A model generated the notes under the pieces. That model ran no database searches. It was not told the DNA's origin and saw nothing but the letters and a program-made list of their open reading frames with translations. This document shows, in pieces, positions 5,371-6,316 of a DNA stretch of 6,316 bases (position 1 is its first letter; each line of letters starts with the position of its first letter). This DNA is from Flavobacteriaceae bacterium (GTDB lineage Bacteria > Bacteroidota > Bacteroidia > Flavobacteriales > Weeksellaceae). The stretch spans positions 1 through 6,316 of the forward strand of contig JAISSC010000005.1 in assembly GCA_031273305.1 (NCBI GenBank), written 5' to 3'. Both the position numbers and the translations under genes were made by a program.

Positions 5371-6316
5371 TATGTGTTGGTTCAGATTTTCTCAAAGGAC
5401 TTGCTTCCGTTTGCTTTGTTGTTTTTATTTCCTTTCTAACCTTATTTTCATTATCAACAGCGTTACCAGTATCTGTTCCGACTGTATAGGGTATAGCGTG
5501 ACCAACTAACTCGTGAGCTAAAATATCAGCAGGCTTATCCTCTAGTTGATTTCCATTTTCATCTTCTAAGTTTTTATTTTCATTTCCAGAAATATAAACC
5601 AAGACATTATCTCCCTTACCTCCATTAATACTGTAAGTAACCCCACCGCCATAATCTACATCCACATCTGTAGAAGTAGTTCCTCCACCTGCTTTTAATT
5701 CTCGTCCTCCTTTGCCATTAGATTGAATAGAAGGTATATTAATTTTAGTACCGATTCTTATCTCTATTGTTTGATCATCTTTAATTGCTGCATTGAGTCT
5801 ATCTGCATAATATTTAGAGTACTTTGTTGCATCTCCTGTTGACTTTACCTGATATAATTTACCATTCTTATCAAAAGCGTACGAACCAAGTGCCTTGCTA
5901 TTTATCATTTTTAATACAGCTGCTCGATCTGATTTATTTGGTACAACTATATCCCTACCATCAGGGTCAATATATTTCACCGGATTATTGGCGGCATAAT
6001 TATAAGGACTCATATGTGGGTATTTTTCCATTTTCGGGTCAACTGAATACCACTGAGAAATTTTAGAATCATAATACCGTGCCCCGTAATAATATAACCC
6101 TGTTTCCTCATCCATCTCCTTAGCATTAAACTTATAAGGCGTATTCCACTTATCATTTTTCTCCTCAAGAAAAACCTCTCCAAACGGAATATACTCCACA
6201 TGCTGCGAAACCTTTCCTAATCGGGTCGTGACATAGGATGTTGACCCCAAATGATCCGGATGATAAAAATACAAATCTGTTTCTTCAATTACTCCTGTTC
6301 CTTCGTATCCCCAACC
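5363..6316 (-). CDS. Rhs protein C-terminal part with HEXXGH metallopeptidase-like toxin domain (cassette A; 5' end outside window)
   Basis: The frame is open from the window edge for 317 codons and begins within the core (GWGYEGTGVIEETDLYFYHP). No start codon is needed inside the window: the TTG at 6274 is only an internal Leu. Residues 1-120 are the Rhs core with HPDHLGST, YIPFGEV, GLYYYGARYYD, SVDP and DPDG (117-120), where Rhs proteins are usually cleaved to free the tail. The tail (about 121-317) begins RDIVVP, has a Gly-rich middle, and contains LAHELVGHAIP (HEXXGH at 268-273, bases 5515-5498) followed by NENKVRKE. HEXXGH has one residue more than the usual HEXXH zincin motif. The wording around it still looks like a zinc site, and the ENxxRKE stretch recalls cassette B's TENQLRKE. 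A zinc-dependent protease toxin is likely but unproven. This may be the tail of the expressed full-length rhs gene or another orphan. Confidence 0.82.
   Translation of the reverse strand, partial: GWGYEGTGVIEETDLYFYHPDHLGSTSYVTTRLGKVSQHVEYIPFGEVFLEEKNDKWNTPYKFNAKEMDEETGLYYYGARYYDSKISQWYSVDPKMEKYPHMSPYNYAANNPVKYIDPDGRDIVVPNKSDRAAVLKMINSKALGSYAFDKNGKLYQVKSTGDATKYSKYYADRLNAAIKDDQTIEIRIGTKINIPSIQSNGKGGRELKAGGGTTSTDVDVDYGGGVTYSINGGKGDNVLVYISGNENKNLEDENGNQLEDKPADILAHELVGHAIPYTVGTDTGNAVDNENKVRKEIKTTKQTEASPLRKSEPTHNE
5949..6316 (-). repeat. Rhs core repeat copy A
   Basis: This is the reference copy, shared in different portions with B (4741-4955), C (3078-3329) and D (about 1700-1842). It covers the codons from GWGYEG through DPDG (5968-5957) plus the first codons of the tail, and continues past the window edge. 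The stretch 5949-6043 is almost identical to cassette B; 6065-6316 is collinear with cassette C. Confidence 0.85.

Noticed and set aside
5291..5509. Plus-strand 72-codon frame rich in Phe, Ile and Cys
   Set aside because: It is antisense to the cassette A tail and lipoprotein gene. The hydrophobicity comes from the antisense of Lys/Glu/Asn-rich codons.
6010..6201. Minus-strand 63-codon and plus-strand 80-codon frames (the latter 5824-6066) over the cassette A core
   Set aside because: Both are out-of-frame readings of the conserved Rhs core and toxin tail, with low-complexity translations.

Overview
The window looks like an accessory, AT-rich segment from a member of the Bacteroidota, probably a flavobacterium-like organism. 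The Rhs core wording (GLYYYGARYYDSK, NPVKYIDPDG), the lipoprotein signal peptides, the near absence of Shine-Dalgarno sequences and the low GC all point that way. No rRNA, tRNA, CRISPR array or convincing terminator is visible. Every gene lies on the minus strand, so transcription runs from high to low coordinates.

The window is a tandem array of four Rhs C-terminal toxin/immunity cassettes, lettered A to D in the direction of transcription. Each cassette is a piece of the conserved Rhs core ending at a DPxG motif, then a cassette-specific C-terminal domain, then a small envelope-protein gene that is the presumed immunity gene.

Cassette A (6316-4945) runs in from outside the window. Its C-terminal domain carries an HEXXGH zinc-protease-like motif and is followed by a putative lipoprotein. 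Cassette B (4982-3646) carries an NleD/M91-type domain with HELIH, broken by a one-base frameshift, followed by a lipoprotein. Cassette C (3668-1852) has the longest visible core, an alpha/beta-hydrolase (lipase-like) domain with GHSHGG, and a four-helix membrane protein. Cassette D (1865-342) has a degenerate core, an unrecognised C-terminal domain and a lipoprotein. After D comes about 160 bp without a gene, then the start of an IS5-family transposase (181 to 1) that leaves the window.

Genes within a cassette are almost fused: spacing runs from an 8-base overlap to a 6-base gap. Each cassette is also welded to the next, because the immunity gene overlaps the next core fragment by 14 to 38 bases. 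The core fragments start at different points of the core, so B, C and D look like orphan (displaced) Rhs tails stored behind a longer rhs gene. By the known logic of rhs loci, recombination in the shared core could swap a new toxin tail and its immunity gene onto the expressed gene. All four presumed immunity proteins appear to be membrane- or lipid-anchored, which suggests that the toxins act in the periplasm or at the membrane. The delivery machinery is not in the window.
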